A stretch of 64,000 nucleotides of DNA, taken from NCBI GenBank assembly GCA_947044365.1, contig OX345646.1:198501-262500 (forward strand), read 5' to 3'. This DNA comes from Petrosia ficiformis (Eukaryota; Porifera; Demospongiae; Haplosclerida; Petrosiidae). Shown piece by piece: positions 19,583 through 31,777 of the stretch. Each line of letters starts with the position of its first letter. Position 1 is the stretch's first letter. The position numbers and the translations under genes are program-made. The notes beneath the pieces are model-generated. The model ran no database searches. It was not told where the DNA came from and was given only the letters and a program-made list of their open reading frames with translations.

Positions 19583-21220
19583 ATGGAAGGCCTACAGAAG
19601 TTGTCTCGCCTCATCCAGGAAGCCAAGAACAGACTGAATGAAAGTCAGCAATCTCCTGTACATGAAAAGAAGAGTATAAAGGAGAAAGATGATGGCAGAA
19701 AGAAGGACGATCGCAAAAAGAACACGGACAAATCGACCAGCATTGAAAAGAAGTTGCCTGACAAAGTCTCTAAGCCAGTACAAAAAGATAAAAGACACAC
19801 CTCATCTATTTATCAAAGAGATAGGGTAAGGACCACACCAAGTGATTCACGAGATGACAGGACATTATTTGTTGGTAATATTTCAAATATAGTAACAAAA
19901 AGACAATTAATAAAATTATTTTCTCTTCATGGAAAAATTGAATCAATTCGGTTTCGTTCGGCACCTGTAGCTCCTGGTAAACTACCGGTAAAAATAGCAC
20001 GAAAATTAAAAAAACAGTTAACAGGAGAGACTATTAATTCTTATGTTGTCATGGCAACTGAAGATGAAGCCAAGAAGTGTTTGGTATTGAATGGTTCTGT
20101 ACTTGAGGGAAGACACTTACGAGTTGACATGGCAACATCCACTAAAGATAATCAACGATCAGTATTTGTTGGAAATCTTCCATTTACAACTGACGAAGAA
20201 ATTTTAAGGAAGTTATTTCAGTAAGTATAACAGATAAATAGAATATAATAATGATGATTATGGTAACGTATTGAAGCGAGATGTGTGCAGAATTTTATAT
20301 ATGTATGACTGTACATCTCTCTCTATCTCTCTCACTCTTCCTCTCCTTCTAGATCTTGTGGTGAAGTTGAAGGAGTGCGAATTATCAAGGATAACAGAAC
20401 AGGTATTGGTAAAGGATTTGGTTATATTCTCTTCAAAGAAAGGAGTGGTGTGTTGTTTGCAGTGAAGCACAATCAGAAAATGGAACTTGATGGCAGGAAG
20501 TTAAGAATATATCGTTGTAAAGAAGAACCGAAGAAGATTAAACTCAAGACTCAATATGGAGGAGTGAAGGCCAAGTCAAGAGAGAAAATAAAAGAGAAGA
20601 TTAAAAATATAAAAATGAATAGAAAAATGGGTGAGAGTGAGTTTGGTGATGGGTTCAGTTCAAGATGGAAGGATAATGAGAGAAGAGGACGAGTAGAGGG
20701 CCAACGGGGAAGTGAAGATGATAGAATAGAAAGAACAGGAGGACCAAGACAAGAAAGGACTAGTATGGGAAGTAGAAGAGGATCAGGTGGAATGAGAGGA
20801 GGAAGAGGATCAGGTGGAATGAGAGAAAGAGGAACAAGTGGAATGAGAGGAAGAGGATCACATGGAGTTGCAATGAGAGGAAGAGGATCAGTTGGAATGA
20901 GAGAAGGACGAGGAAATGGTGGAATGAGAGGAGGAAGAGGATCAGGTGGAATGAGAGGAGGAAGAGGATCAGGTGGAATGAGAGGAGGAAGAGGATCAGG
21001 TGGAATGACAATGAGAGGAAGAGGTACACGTGGAGTGACAATGAGGGGAAGAGGATCAGGTGGAATGACAATGAGAGGAAGAGGATCAGGTAGAATGAGA
21101 GGAGGAACGAGAGGAAGAGGATCACATGGAGTGACAATGAGGGGAAGAGGATCACATGGAATGAGAGGAGGAACAAAGAGAGTATCAAGTGGAATGGGAG
21201 GAAGAGGTAGAACTACCTGA
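19583..21220 (+). CDS. RBM34: RNA-binding protein 34 (two RRMs, Nop12 family) with RGG tail
   Basis: Nucleolar RNA-binding protein related to yeast Nop12, linked to large-subunit rRNA maturation. Two exons (19583-20220, 20353-21220) give 501 residues. After a lysine-rich N terminus come RRM1 (RNP2 TLFVGNI; a long loop before RNP1, typical of the family) and RRM2 (RSVFVGNLPF with RNP1 GKGFGYILF). The segment after RRM2 (RKLRIYRCKEEPKKIK) also matches the family. The last 140 residues are GRGSGGMRGG-type repeats, much longer than in vertebrate RBM34, which lacks a comparable RGG tail as far as I know. The start is the ATG at 19583; the longer upstream frame has no ATG. Confidence 0.92.
20750..21215 (+). 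repeat. Coding RGG/GRGSGGM repeat tract in RBM34
   Basis: Purine-rich degenerate repeats (aggatcaggtggaatgagag and relatives) encode RGRGSGGMRG-like units. The opposite-strand open frame of 142 residues is a shadow of this skewed composition. Confidence 0.9.
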
Positions 21221-21247
21221 TCTAATAAAATTATTCATTGCTTAGTA

Positions 21248-21280
<33 letters not shown>

Positions 21281-21314
21281 ATTAGTCACACCCATGTAAA
21301 TTGTGCTGTGAACG

Positions 21315-23095
21315 ATGTCTAGTAAAATTAAAGACAGGTTATCATTAAGATCAGTTGTATCTTCAATACAGCGAGTGGCAGTCTATGAAACAAGAACAGT
21401 GAGTATTATATGGTTTCTAAATTACACATATTGTATAACTGGCTGGTATTTCAACTTGTATATGCACTAGCCTGCTCCTATGGCTAAACTCCACAGTGCT
21501 TGGCCTGGGTTCAAATCATAGTTGGAGCATAGAGGTTTTCATTTAGTCTCCATATAGAGGAGGAAGGGTCTGGGGACATAGCATACCTATTACAGCATGT
21601 GTGGTAACGTAGAACTGATTTGGTATGCTGGCCGGTGTCCACAGATCCTTCCTCGGACAACACCAGACTAGTTTTCTCTGTTATATTGTGATATAATCTA
21701 TAGAGAACTTATATTGTTGGTTCTACTAATGATGGACGAAGCTGTCGTATACTGAAGATTGATCGAATACATCCACCAACATCTGGTTTATTAATTGAAG
21801 AAGATGAGAAAGAATATCAACAGAGTGAAGTGAGTGAAATTATCATCACATGATATATCACATGATATACCATCAATTTCTGTATTAGTCACAAGACATC
21901 AACCTTATATCAACAACACCCATTTTGTCACATGACATACCAACCACACATTCATCGCATAACATCTTACTTTTTCACATGACATCTTATATTTGTCATA
22001 TGACATTTGATAAGCATCACATGACATATCCATAGATACAAGAGACATTGATTATGCTAGAAGGAGCAAACCGAAATTCAACAACTCGTTATAAAAGTGG
22101 ATTACAACAAATAGCCTCTGCTTTTGGGATTGTAGGTATGTACGTACATTTGTGAAAGGGGTGTGGCCTGTATAATTATGATCAATACATATATAAGTGT
22201 GGTATGCACACATTTGTGAAAGGGGTGTGGCCTGTATAATTATGATCAATACATATATGTGTGGTATGCATACATTTGTGAAAGGGGTGTGGCCTGTAAA
22301 TTATGATCAATTATATCTAATTAGGATTTATTCGTTTCCTGGAAGGATATTACATCATTTTAATTACAAAAAGGAAGCCGTGAGTTGTATCCGTTGCTAT
22401 GGAGATTAATTAACTACTCCACCCATTAATTACAGGATTGCAACGATAGGTGGTAATATAATATATCGGATTGAAGATACATTTATGTATTACATATCAG
22501 CACCTACCACTAAACCAGGAAATCCCGATGAATCTCGCTATCTGAAAATATTTCAAAATGTTGATCTATCATCAAATTTCTATTTTAGGTAAATACATCT
22601 ATTTGTATCAGGATTCTGCCGATTATAGATAGAGCTGGTTAGAGGTGACCATATATACATCTATCTATGTTTATAGAGCTATACATATAGATAGACATGC
22701 ATATATAATTATATGGATAGACATAAATGGTCTATCTATGCAATCTATGTATATATATATATACAAGTTAAAAAACATATTCACTCACATTCACACCCAC
22801 TTCACTTACATGTAGTTACTCCTACGACCTGACACATTCTCTGCAGTGTCAGATGAGGACACACCCTGGTCCTTCTCCTCCTCCCTGTCGTAAATTCATA
22901 TGGAATGACCACATGTTACAACAGTTTGAAGGGTATGTACATTCAAGATGGGTCCTTCATATTACACATGGCTTCATATCACAGATCAGTATCCTAACAA
23001 TACTGACACTCAAATGGATATAGATGTATTATATTACAGATAGATGGATGGATGGATGGATGGATGGATGAACGGATAGACAGATGGACTGATGA

Positions 23096-23130
<35 letters not shown>

Positions 23131-26100
23131 CATGTAGATGTAGCTCTTCAGTATGTTCATAACTCATCCAATCAGATATTTCAGTGTTTGGTAGACCAAT
23201 ATTCCTCACATTGATAGCTCGTCGCTCACGAGAATTTGCTGGCACAAGATTTCTAAAAAGAGGAAGTAATGATGAAGTGGGTGTGGTTTTAAAATCCCCA
23301 TTCCTATTATTTCATGTCATACAATAGGGTCATGTAGCTAATGAAGTTGAGACAGAACAGATTGTTCATGATGCTAGCACAAGTATCCATCCAAATGGAC
23401 GATATACTACTTTCCTTCAACTTAGAGGGTCTGTTCCAGCGTTCTGGTCTCAGGATATTGCTAGTATGAGACCAAAACCACAAATAACAAGTTAGTGTGC
23501 ATGTATGCATGCATACAGTGTGTGTGCTAATGTATTTGTGTTTATAGTTGATAGAGCTACTCCATTTGCAACACCTGCTGGTCACCATTTCGCATCTTGT
23601 TTAAAACGTTATGGATCTCCAATTGTATGTTTTGATCTTGTGAAGGTAAATCCAATGTATATTATCACTCTAATTAATGCCCATTTTATCCTAGCTGTGT
23701 GAGAAGAGAAAACATGAATGTCTGTTATCAGAACAACTGCAGACAGCTATTACTTATCTCAATCAATTTCTACCTCCTGAACATCACATACAATATATTC
23801 ATAAAGATATGGCTAGAATACACAAGAGGTTATACTTTCTCCTTGTTCTCATACCTGTCCTCATTCTGATACCAGTCCTCATTCTCATACCATTCCTAAT
23901 ACGCAATCCTCATTCTCATACCATTCCTAATACCAATCCTCATTCTCATACCTGTCGTTACCCTCATTCTTGTACCTATCCTCATTTTCATACTCTAGAA
24001 AGAAGAATGATCTGATAGGAATACTAGAAGGAGTAGCTGAAGAGAATATTCAGAAGACAGGTATATTCCATAGTGGTCCTGAATTATACTGTCATCAGAT
24101 CAATCCTCATCCAAAGTAAGACTCTCTCTAGTATGACAATAAAGTTATATAGTTAATTGAATACTAATCTTGTCATCTCCTATCCTTGACACCTCAAATC
24201 TCATAGGTACTTATTGTTAGGTGGATATGGGTATAAAGAAGGTTATATTGGTCGAGATCAAACTGGTTTAGTTCGTGTAAATTGTGTGGACTGTTTAGAT
24301 CGTACCAACACAGCACAGTTCATAATGGGGAAATGTGCGTTAGGATATCAGCTCTATGTTCTGGGAATATTAGAAGATCCTCATGTTCCATTTGATTGTG
24401 ATACTATGAGACTTTTAGAGGAAGCCTACGAAGATCTAGGGGACAGTCTTGCTGTACAGTATGGTGGATCTTCTCTTGTTCATCGGTAATGAATATCACA
24501 TGACTAGTAAATTGTAACCATGGTGACCACTGATTTAATTAACATTTAGTATTCAGACATATCGAAAAGTAGCTCCAATGAAAAGTCATGGCCGTGATAT
24601 TTATCATACCACATTACGATATGCTAGAAATGCATTCACAGGTAAGAAACAAAATGGCGGAACCATGAATGATAGAGTATGAATGAACTATTCTTTTAAC
24701 AACACCCATTTTTAGATACAGATAAACAAATGGCTATTAATGTATTTCTGGGAGTTTTCATACCTATTGAAGGAGAACCAAATATATGGGATCTTCCTAC
24801 AGATTATTATTTACATCATACGAACTCAAGAGTTCCTCAACCACAAAAATCTTCTACTAGGTATGGAGAAATGGATAGATAGATAGATAGATAGATAGAT
24901 GTACCTGCAGACAAGATGGGACATCCCATAGCTTACAATGTATGTACTGAACTATGGTTATATCTGTGATCACTGGATACCAGATATCAGACTGACTGAC
25001 AGACAGACAGACTGACAGACTCTTAGATAGATGTACAGACAAGATTGGGACATGGTGGTAGCTGGGATGACAGACAAAGACAAAGACAGAAAATATTGAC
25101 TAACTTGTTTATTTCAGTCATAGAAAATGGTGGACAGATCGTTTCATTGCCTCTTTACCTCTTCCACAACTTGAAGGTAATGATAAAATCCACTAGACAT
25201 ATGGCCTGTACTATTAACACATGATTTTTATCCAGTCAAAGATGATGATGAAGAGGAAGAGGAAGAGGAGAAGGAGGAAGAAGAGAGAGGTGAGATGGAT
25301 GAAGTTCATTTGGATAGATTTGATGAGGTGTATCGTACTTATGAGTTAACAGATTTTGATCGTTTGCTTAGTAGATCTATTGCAAGGACAGGAGAGTAAG
25401 TGGGTGTGGCATGTCATGTGATAATTAGTCACATGACTTTTTATAGTAATATGGCATTTAATGATAGTGCTGAAGCTAGTCCTCTGATGATAAGAGATAA
25501 GCAAAAAAAGAAACCAAGGTAATTATATACTGTAATACAGCCATGTATACAAACTCCATATTACTGATGCCTGATGATGTAATACAGCCATGTATACAAA
25601 CTCCACATTACTGATGCCTGATGATGTAATACAGCCATGTATACAAACTCCATATTACTGATGCCTGATGATGTAATACACAGTATAGTTTCGGCAGAAT
25701 ATTATCTCACAAATATGCACTCAACTGCAAATTAAAATGAAAAATAAGTTCTTTTAGCAAAAAGAACTGTCTATATAGTAAATCCCTCGTCTTATCCTTC
25801 CTTTCTCTTTAGTTCTAAACATCCTGGACGTATTACTAGTGGAGGTATACCACGTACTAAACAAGATGATGATTCATCTTCTACCAGTGAAGACGAAGAA
25901 GAAAACCTCCAATCGTTACCACGGCAACAGGACAACCATCAATCTCCTCAACCTGTTATTTCGTCTGGTTATCATTCTAATACTCAAGGTTTACCATCTT
26001 CTCTGGAATATTATGGATTTGAATTGAAAGACCCATTAGACGCAGATAAAAAGATATATGATAGGTATGATGTCATCATGTGTCGTGATGTCATAATTCA

Positions 26101-26764
26101 ATGATGTAATATTAGATCATAAAAACATGATGTAACATGATGCAACATGATGCAAACATCTGTGATGTAATATTACATCATCAAAACATCTGTGATGTAG
26201 TATTACATCATACAAACATTTGTGAACATCATAAAAACACCTGTGATGTAATATTACATCATACAAACATCTGTGATGTAATATTACATCATATTAACAG
26301 TAATATTACATTACTTTATATAGTATGATGTAGTGGACGACAAGACAGATGTTGGTAACCTGTATGATGTAGTATTACATCATACATGTTTGTATGCATG
26401 ATGTAATATTACATATATGACATCACAGGATTATCATTATAATACATCATTTCATCATAATAGATATGCTGCCATATATCAACTATCTTGTGTCCCAAGA
26501 GATCTAAATCCTAAAGAACTAACAAGTGCCTGTGTAGAAATGGAAAAAAAGATTTGGAAACCTCTGGGTAACTATGGCAACGATAGTATCTATAGTACTT
26601 CCCCTCCACAAGTACCAGAGGAGAGTATAAAGATATATGATCAGTGTGTACTGGTGGCTAAGCAAGGAGCATTTAAACCATCTTCTAATGATATACAAAT
26701 ATATGACCAATATACGCAAGAGTATCCAACAAAAGTATACAGGAATCCCCTGAAAATAACCTGA
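21315..26764 (+). CDS. FIG4: FIG4 polyphosphoinositide phosphatase (SAC domain)
   Basis: Sac-family phosphatase that works with PIKfyve and VAC14 on PI(3,5)P2 at endolysosomes. Nineteen exons, from 21315-21398 to 26464-26764, close in frame to 884 residues, close to the mammalian length of about 907. Matching blocks include [53 protein letters not shown] and [15 protein letters not shown]. The catalytic P-loop is [15 protein letters not shown], with the intact CX5R motif (exon 24207-24485). Residues coded around 25250-25300 form a long acidic run. The intron 22989-23184 has an unusual donor, gtatcctaac. The gene converges on macoilin, with stops 158 bp apart. Confidence 0.96.
21470..21690 (+). 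repeat. Possible tRNA-derived SINE remnant in FIG4 intron 1
   Basis: ggttcaaatc at 21508-21517 fits the RNA polymerase III B box, with a loosely A-box-like ggctaaactcc upstream. Downstream, gtctggggacatagcatacc and ggtatgctggccggtgtcc form an imperfect inverted repeat. No second copy is visible in the window, so this is weak. Confidence 0.3.
22145..22312 (+). repeat. 66-bp tandem triplication in FIG4 intron
   Basis: Three units contain acatttgtgaaaggggtgtgg followed by cctgtataattatgatcaat. Each includes one GGGGTGTGG motif. Confidence 0.9.
22989..23184 (+). other. Candidate U12-type intron in FIG4
   Basis: Donor gtatcctaac, with the only frame-keeping acceptor at tttcag (23184). The donor matches the U12 consensus GTATCCTT at seven of eight bases. 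A branch-like ttcataact lies about 22 bases before the acceptor. The protein joins as HGFISQI to [15 protein letters not shown], matching the family. The intron interior holds GATG and GATA repeats. Confidence 0.5.
25525..25690 (+). repeat. 57-bp tandem triplication in FIG4 intron
   Basis: Three nearly identical units with gtaatacagccatgtataca and ttactgatgcctgatgat. Confidence 0.9.
26095..26420 (+). repeat. Palindromic repeat cluster TGATGTAATATTACATCA
   Basis: In the last FIG4 intron the perfect palindrome gatgtaatattacatc occurs about six times, separated by short spacers such as aaaacatctgt. Such an array can fold into a series of hairpins. Confidence 0.9.
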
Positions 26765-26922
26765 GTTATCCAAATATGTATCTAATTATATTCTGTTTTT
26801 GTTCTTGTAAATGAAATTATTGTCATAATAATTTTGATACCAAGTGCATGGTCTGGGAATGAGTCTGAATGAACTACACTATTCACTAATTAATTTTATT
26901 ATAAATTCATGAACAAGTGGAC

Positions 26923-27555
26923 TCAATGATGAGGAGAAAGAGATGGCGTCCATGTGGACTGTAAAGCAACTAACTGTTGCATCTTCTGTTTCAATCCCTC
27001 AATCTCGGCATTCTTCTTGTGAAGCTCTTCCACTAAACTTTCATGTTTTCTAAAAGAAACAGCCCCATTAATAACAGGAAATGATGTCATCATAATTAAA
27101 ATATTAAACACAATAACTAAAAACCACTCAGTCATCGGGACACTAGCAACTGTACGTGAATATCAGATGACAGTTTGGGGGTTCCTAAGGATGCAGTTAC
27201 CCTACGCTGCCTGCCCTATATTCAGTATATTGTTATAATAAGCACTTTTAGTTAGTTAACTAAAGCCCTTGTGTAAGTCAGAGTTAGTATTCTCATACTA
27301 AAACAATGATGATACGTATAGACAAACAGATACTAACCGTGTGGCGTCACTCAGATATGAAAACAGTTCTATCTTGACTCGAGTAACATCTGACAAAGAG
27401 GCTTGTAATTGATGACACTTCTCAGTTATGAGTTTGTTTTCTCGTTTTGACTCCATAAATTTACTTTGAATCTCCTAAAATGTATAATGTATAATCATTC
27501 ATACATACGTATACGTGCATACATACATAAATATATACATACACACATACGTACG

Positions 27556-27587
<32 letters not shown>

Positions 27588-28413
27588 GACATACGTACAT
27601 ATGTGCAAATAATAATCACCTGATATTTTTGTTGCATACGCTGAAGGTTCTCTTTCATAGATGTTAATTCTTTCTCTTTTCTGTTAAGCTTTTCTTTAAC
27701 TTCTCTCATTTCCTCTTTACTCCACTGGTTCTGGGATGATGCTTGTGATCTTTGTTCTCTCAGTTGTGTTTCTATTCGTTGCTTAGCAACAGTCTCTCCT
27801 CTCAATTGTTCTTCAAGGGATGATATTGTATCCATGTCTCTAGACTTAACAGAAGACATTTTGGAAAGCCTAGTGTACGAAGAAAATGATACTATATTTG
27901 TCTTTATGTACATGTATAACCATCCATCCATCATCTATCCATCTATCTGTCTATACATCCATCCATCTATCTATACATCCGTCCATCCATAATCTATCCG
28001 TCCATCCATTCATCTATACATCTGCCCATCCATTCATCCATCTATACATCCGTCCATCCATCCATTCATCCATCCATCCATCCATCCATTCATCACCTGT
28101 TATGCATAGTTTCATTTTCATGTCTAATTCGTTGAAGTTCCATTCGGTTCAAGCGATCTTGTTGCATTAAAACTGTTCTACTCTGACATGCCTCTTCCTC
28201 TTGTAGTCTGCTAGCATGAAGATCAGCTTGCAATCTCTTAATGTCCTTTTGTAATCGAGTCACTTCCATTTCAACTAAACTTCTCTGTTGCCTTTCCTCT
28301 TTCAATTCCAGTAACATCACTTCATTAGATTTAGCAGCCTGTTACCATGATATATATTGGTATGTATACATGTACATACATAGTTACATACATACATACA
28401 TACATACATACAT

Positions 28414-28445
<32 letters not shown>

Positions 28446-28475
28446 CACACACACATACATACATACATACATATA

Positions 28476-28506
<31 letters not shown>

Positions 28507-29224
28507 CATACATACATACACACATGTACATACATACATACATACATATATTACATACATACATACATACATACATGTACATACATACATGCTAAATCAT
28601 ACCTTCTCTCGTGCCTCCATCTGCTGTTGTAAGTCAGTACGTGGTACTGCTTTAACTAAAGCCTGTTTTTTACCTGATGGAGGTTGACTTTTCCCAGCAG
28701 ACGATGGACGCATCAAATCTCCATTACTCATCTGTCCAACAGGAAGTATAGAGTGCAACATTACCTCTGTACCTCTTGTTAATTTTTCAGTATGCTTGTT
28801 ACTTGGAGAATTATTCAAACTATTATTTTTAGAATCAATTAGTTTAAAAGATGGAGAAGGGTCACGTTTAGAGGATACAGAACCAGTCCCAACACTCCGC
28901 CCACTTTGTTTACCATTCTTTTCCTTGTTGCCATTGGTTACAGCTCCTTTGACTGAACCATCCCTCTTACTGCCTTTGGAAGATCCCTTACCTCTAATCA
29001 TATCATTTGAGAGTATTTCATCTGTAGTGGTATTAGAGGAATGATCGGATTCTTCTCCATCCTCTTCTGGTACGGGCAATGCTTTTAGTAGAATTTTAAA
29101 ACAGTTAGCGTTCTCTTCGGCTACTAATTTCTGTTGTCTTTGTCGTAAAATATGTATCAGCTGGTGTTTAAGAAGAAAGCTCATTGTAATGACTGGATAT
29201 CCAATACTAAAGAGAGCGACAGAG

Positions 29225-29291
<67 letters not shown>

Positions 29292-29966
29292 GCGATGATG
29301 ATAATTATGATTATACAATCTCGTTGTTTATTTAAGTTTCTTGTAAATACAAATTCTACAGTAAAATAATAATTATTATTGTATATATAATAATAAATAA
29401 ACTATAATAGATGATTAAACACTCACCAATGTGCTGCAAACGGTCTAGTAAAACTAACAATAGATGGGGAATAGAATTGCATTCTTTGTGATATTTCTAC
29501 ATAGAGAAAGAACATCCACAAGAGTATACTAGAATATCCAAACATGTGGTCCCAATTGCGTATCATTTCCAACCAGACACAAGAACTAGCGATTAGAAAT
29601 AACCACGGTCCAATAAGAATAGTCCAGCATAATATATCTAAATATAGAACCAATATTATAAAAAGCAAAGAGAATACCTGTAGAGGAGAATAGGGGTGTG
29701 GATTATGGGCGTGGCCAGTAAACATGTGAATTACCAGTCCTTGGTATTTATAGGAGTCCAACACACTACGGATGAACATGACAGCTGGATACAAGTACTC
29801 TAGTCTGAATCCCACTAAGAGATCGAGTAAAACTACCATAGACCATCCACAGAATAGCTTCACATGTAGCATTGTACTGAAAGTTTACATGGGAGTTAAC
29901 ACACAAATGGAGAGAATATCTTCAAGAAATAACTTACTTGCCCGGAGACGGTTCAGGTATGCGCAT
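26923..29966 (-). CDS. MACO1: Macoilin (multi-pass membrane coiled-coil protein)
   Basis: Endoplasmic reticulum and neuronal membrane protein in other animals. Eight exons (29938-29966, 29735-29876, 29427-29677, 28603-29206, 28097-28338, 27620-27869, 27338-27474, 26923-27049) close in frame to 593 residues. The N-terminal half has three to four hydrophobic segments, with family motifs [34 protein letters not shown] and [11 protein letters not shown] serine-rich, low-complexity middle leads to a long C-terminal coiled coil ([20 protein letters not shown]) that ends TPSLSPHH. The 57-bp intron 29678-29734 is a multiple of three without stops and would read through in frame if retained. The finding in an animal that probably has no neurons is of interest. 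Confidence 0.94.
27870..28096. repeat. CATC/CTAT repeats in macoilin intron
   Basis: Run of ccatccatctatctatacatc type filling most of the intron. Here the pyrimidine-rich strand is antisense to the gene, unlike most others in the window. Confidence 0.85.
28370..28590. repeat. (ACAT)n microsatellite in macoilin intron
   Basis: About 220 bp of ACAT with short breaks between the exons at 28338 and 28603. On the sense strand it is (GTAT)n. Overlapping open frames on both strands are artefacts. Confidence 0.9.
29219..29290. repeat. (GATA)n (GA)n microsatellite in macoilin intron
   Basis: gatagata run followed directly by a (GA)n run, within the intron between exons 3 and 4. Confidence 0.9.
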
Positions 29967-30171
29967 TTTTCTTGAAGGGAGCCGTCTTATTCGGCCTACG
30001 TCTATGAGTCTTCTTCTCATGTTTGTCCTTTCTTTTCAGTCCGCCATGAGAGAGGTGTGTTAGACAATGAGCTGTGTAAGACCACGTGGTCATGATTTTA
30101 GCAGGGGGTCTGAAACACACCACGTGTAAAACTTACAAGGGCTGTTTCAATCAACGTTCATATTTCCAAGT
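29967..30171. promoter_or_regulatory. Bidirectional promoter region, macoilin/SOD1
   Basis: 205 bp between divergent start codons. It contains two CACGTG E-boxes in accacgtgg (about 30080) and caccacgtg (about 30120), and tatgcgcat near the macoilin start. The paired E-boxes are the only strong sites I see. Confidence 0.5.
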
Positions 30172-31309
30172 ATGGCTAACATTGCTGTTTGCATTCTTGA
30201 AGGTCAAGTTAAAGGGACTATTCGTTTTGAGCAAGTAAGCAAAGAAAATCTCTTTAGATTTGCAAATTATGAAGTATGTATTTGTGAATTTTCTCTCAGA
30301 GTGGTGACTCTACAAGAGTAACTGGAAAGGTCACTGGACTCAAACCTGGAGACCATGGCTTCCATATTCATGAATTTGGAGATTATACCTCAGGTAATAC
30401 ACTAAGTGACTACTACATTGATAATGTGCTAATGGATACTAAGTGTATATATACAATTATATATATATATATATATTTTAGTGGCAGTACTGACCACATT
30501 TAGTATGACTAGTTTCAGTATCATTAGTCAACTAACTAAAAGTGCTCAATTTTCATTTCCTAGTTATTACAATACACTTGTAGTTTAGTTAACTGAAATG
30601 TTTTTTTTTTTACTAAAACAACACTAATGTAAACATCATAACATATACACATTATTATATTTACAGGATGTGTGAGTGCTGGTACTCATTTTAACCCTTA
30701 TGGTAAGCAACATGGCGGTCCTAAAGATGAAAATCGTCATGCTGGAGATTTGGGTAATATCAATGCAGGAGAAAATGGAGAAGCCATTGTTGATATCACT
30801 GATAAGCAGATACCACTTACTGGCAACAACAATATAATTGGACGCTCAGTAGTGGTATGTGGCTATAACATAGGAATGAGGATGGGAATGACTGTACTTG
30901 TAAACATAATCGATTAGTGTTACAGGAATGAGCCTGCACTTTTATGGCCGCATTCATAGCATGGGAATGAGGGTACAATTAGTGGACATGAACATAGGAA
31001 TGAGGTTGCAATTAGTGGACAATAAACACAGGAATGAGTGTACAATTAGTGGATGTTTACATGGAATGAGGTTGCATTTCTATGGCTGTACTTATAATAA
31101 CTATTAGTACAGCTATAACTACATCTATACCACTGTTCATACAAACATTGGAGATCTAATTAATATTCATAGCCTATTAATTAAATGTCTTGTAGGTACA
31201 TGAATGTCCTGATGATTTGGGTAAAGGTGGACATGATGATAGTCTAACTACAGGACATGCCGGTGGACGTCTCTCCTGTGGAGTTATTGGATACGCTAAT
31301 CCAAAGTGA
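30172..31309 (+). CDS. SOD1: Cu/Zn superoxide dismutase
   Basis: Converts superoxide to oxygen and hydrogen peroxide. Four exons (30172-30234, 30300-30393, 30667-30854, 31196-31309) give 152 residues, almost the length of human SOD1. All metal ligands are in place: HIH of GFHIHEFGD, the bridging and zinc histidines in [21 protein letters not shown], its zinc aspartate, and the last copper histidine in VVHE. The disulphide cysteines (GCVSAG and RLSCGVIG) and the active-site arginine of GGRLSCG are present. There is no signal peptide, so the enzyme is cytosolic. Confidence 0.98.
30860..31090 (+). repeat. Degenerate repeats in SOD1 intron 3
   Basis: Five or six diverged units built on aggaatgagg and tacaattagtgga, about 40-50 bp apart. 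Confidence 0.7.
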
Positions 31310-31506
31310 CTGAGACCTAAACTCTGAATAATAGATAATTAGTGCATTATTAATTTATAATTTGCTGTATTCACAATATCTCAATTGAAAAATCAATTTA
31401 ACCTAAAACACTTTTAAACGTGTGTGTGTGCAAGTGGAGTGGAGTAGATATCGAGATATCGAGATAGTGACAATAGTGACAATAGTGAAGCAGGTTAGGG
31501 TTAGGT

Positions 31507-31743
31507 TTAGGTGGGAGAAGTAGACAAATTCATTTCATCTTTGTGAGCTAGTTCTGGTGGAAATGTTGATGGATCACACCAGCCACCATCTGCTATAATA
31601 TCCAAATCTTGTGTACTCTTTACTAGTTCATGTGGAATATGACTAATACCATTCTGTACATCCCAATATTCTTTATACGCCTTTCCCTTCACACCACGTC
31701 CTGGAGCCCATGCTATCTGCAGTAACATAATTATAAGTATACA

Positions 31744-31777
<34 letters not shown>

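Noticed and set aside
20760..21188. 142-residue minus-strand frame rich in leucine and phenylalanine
   Set aside because: Shadow of the RGG-coding tract of RBM34.
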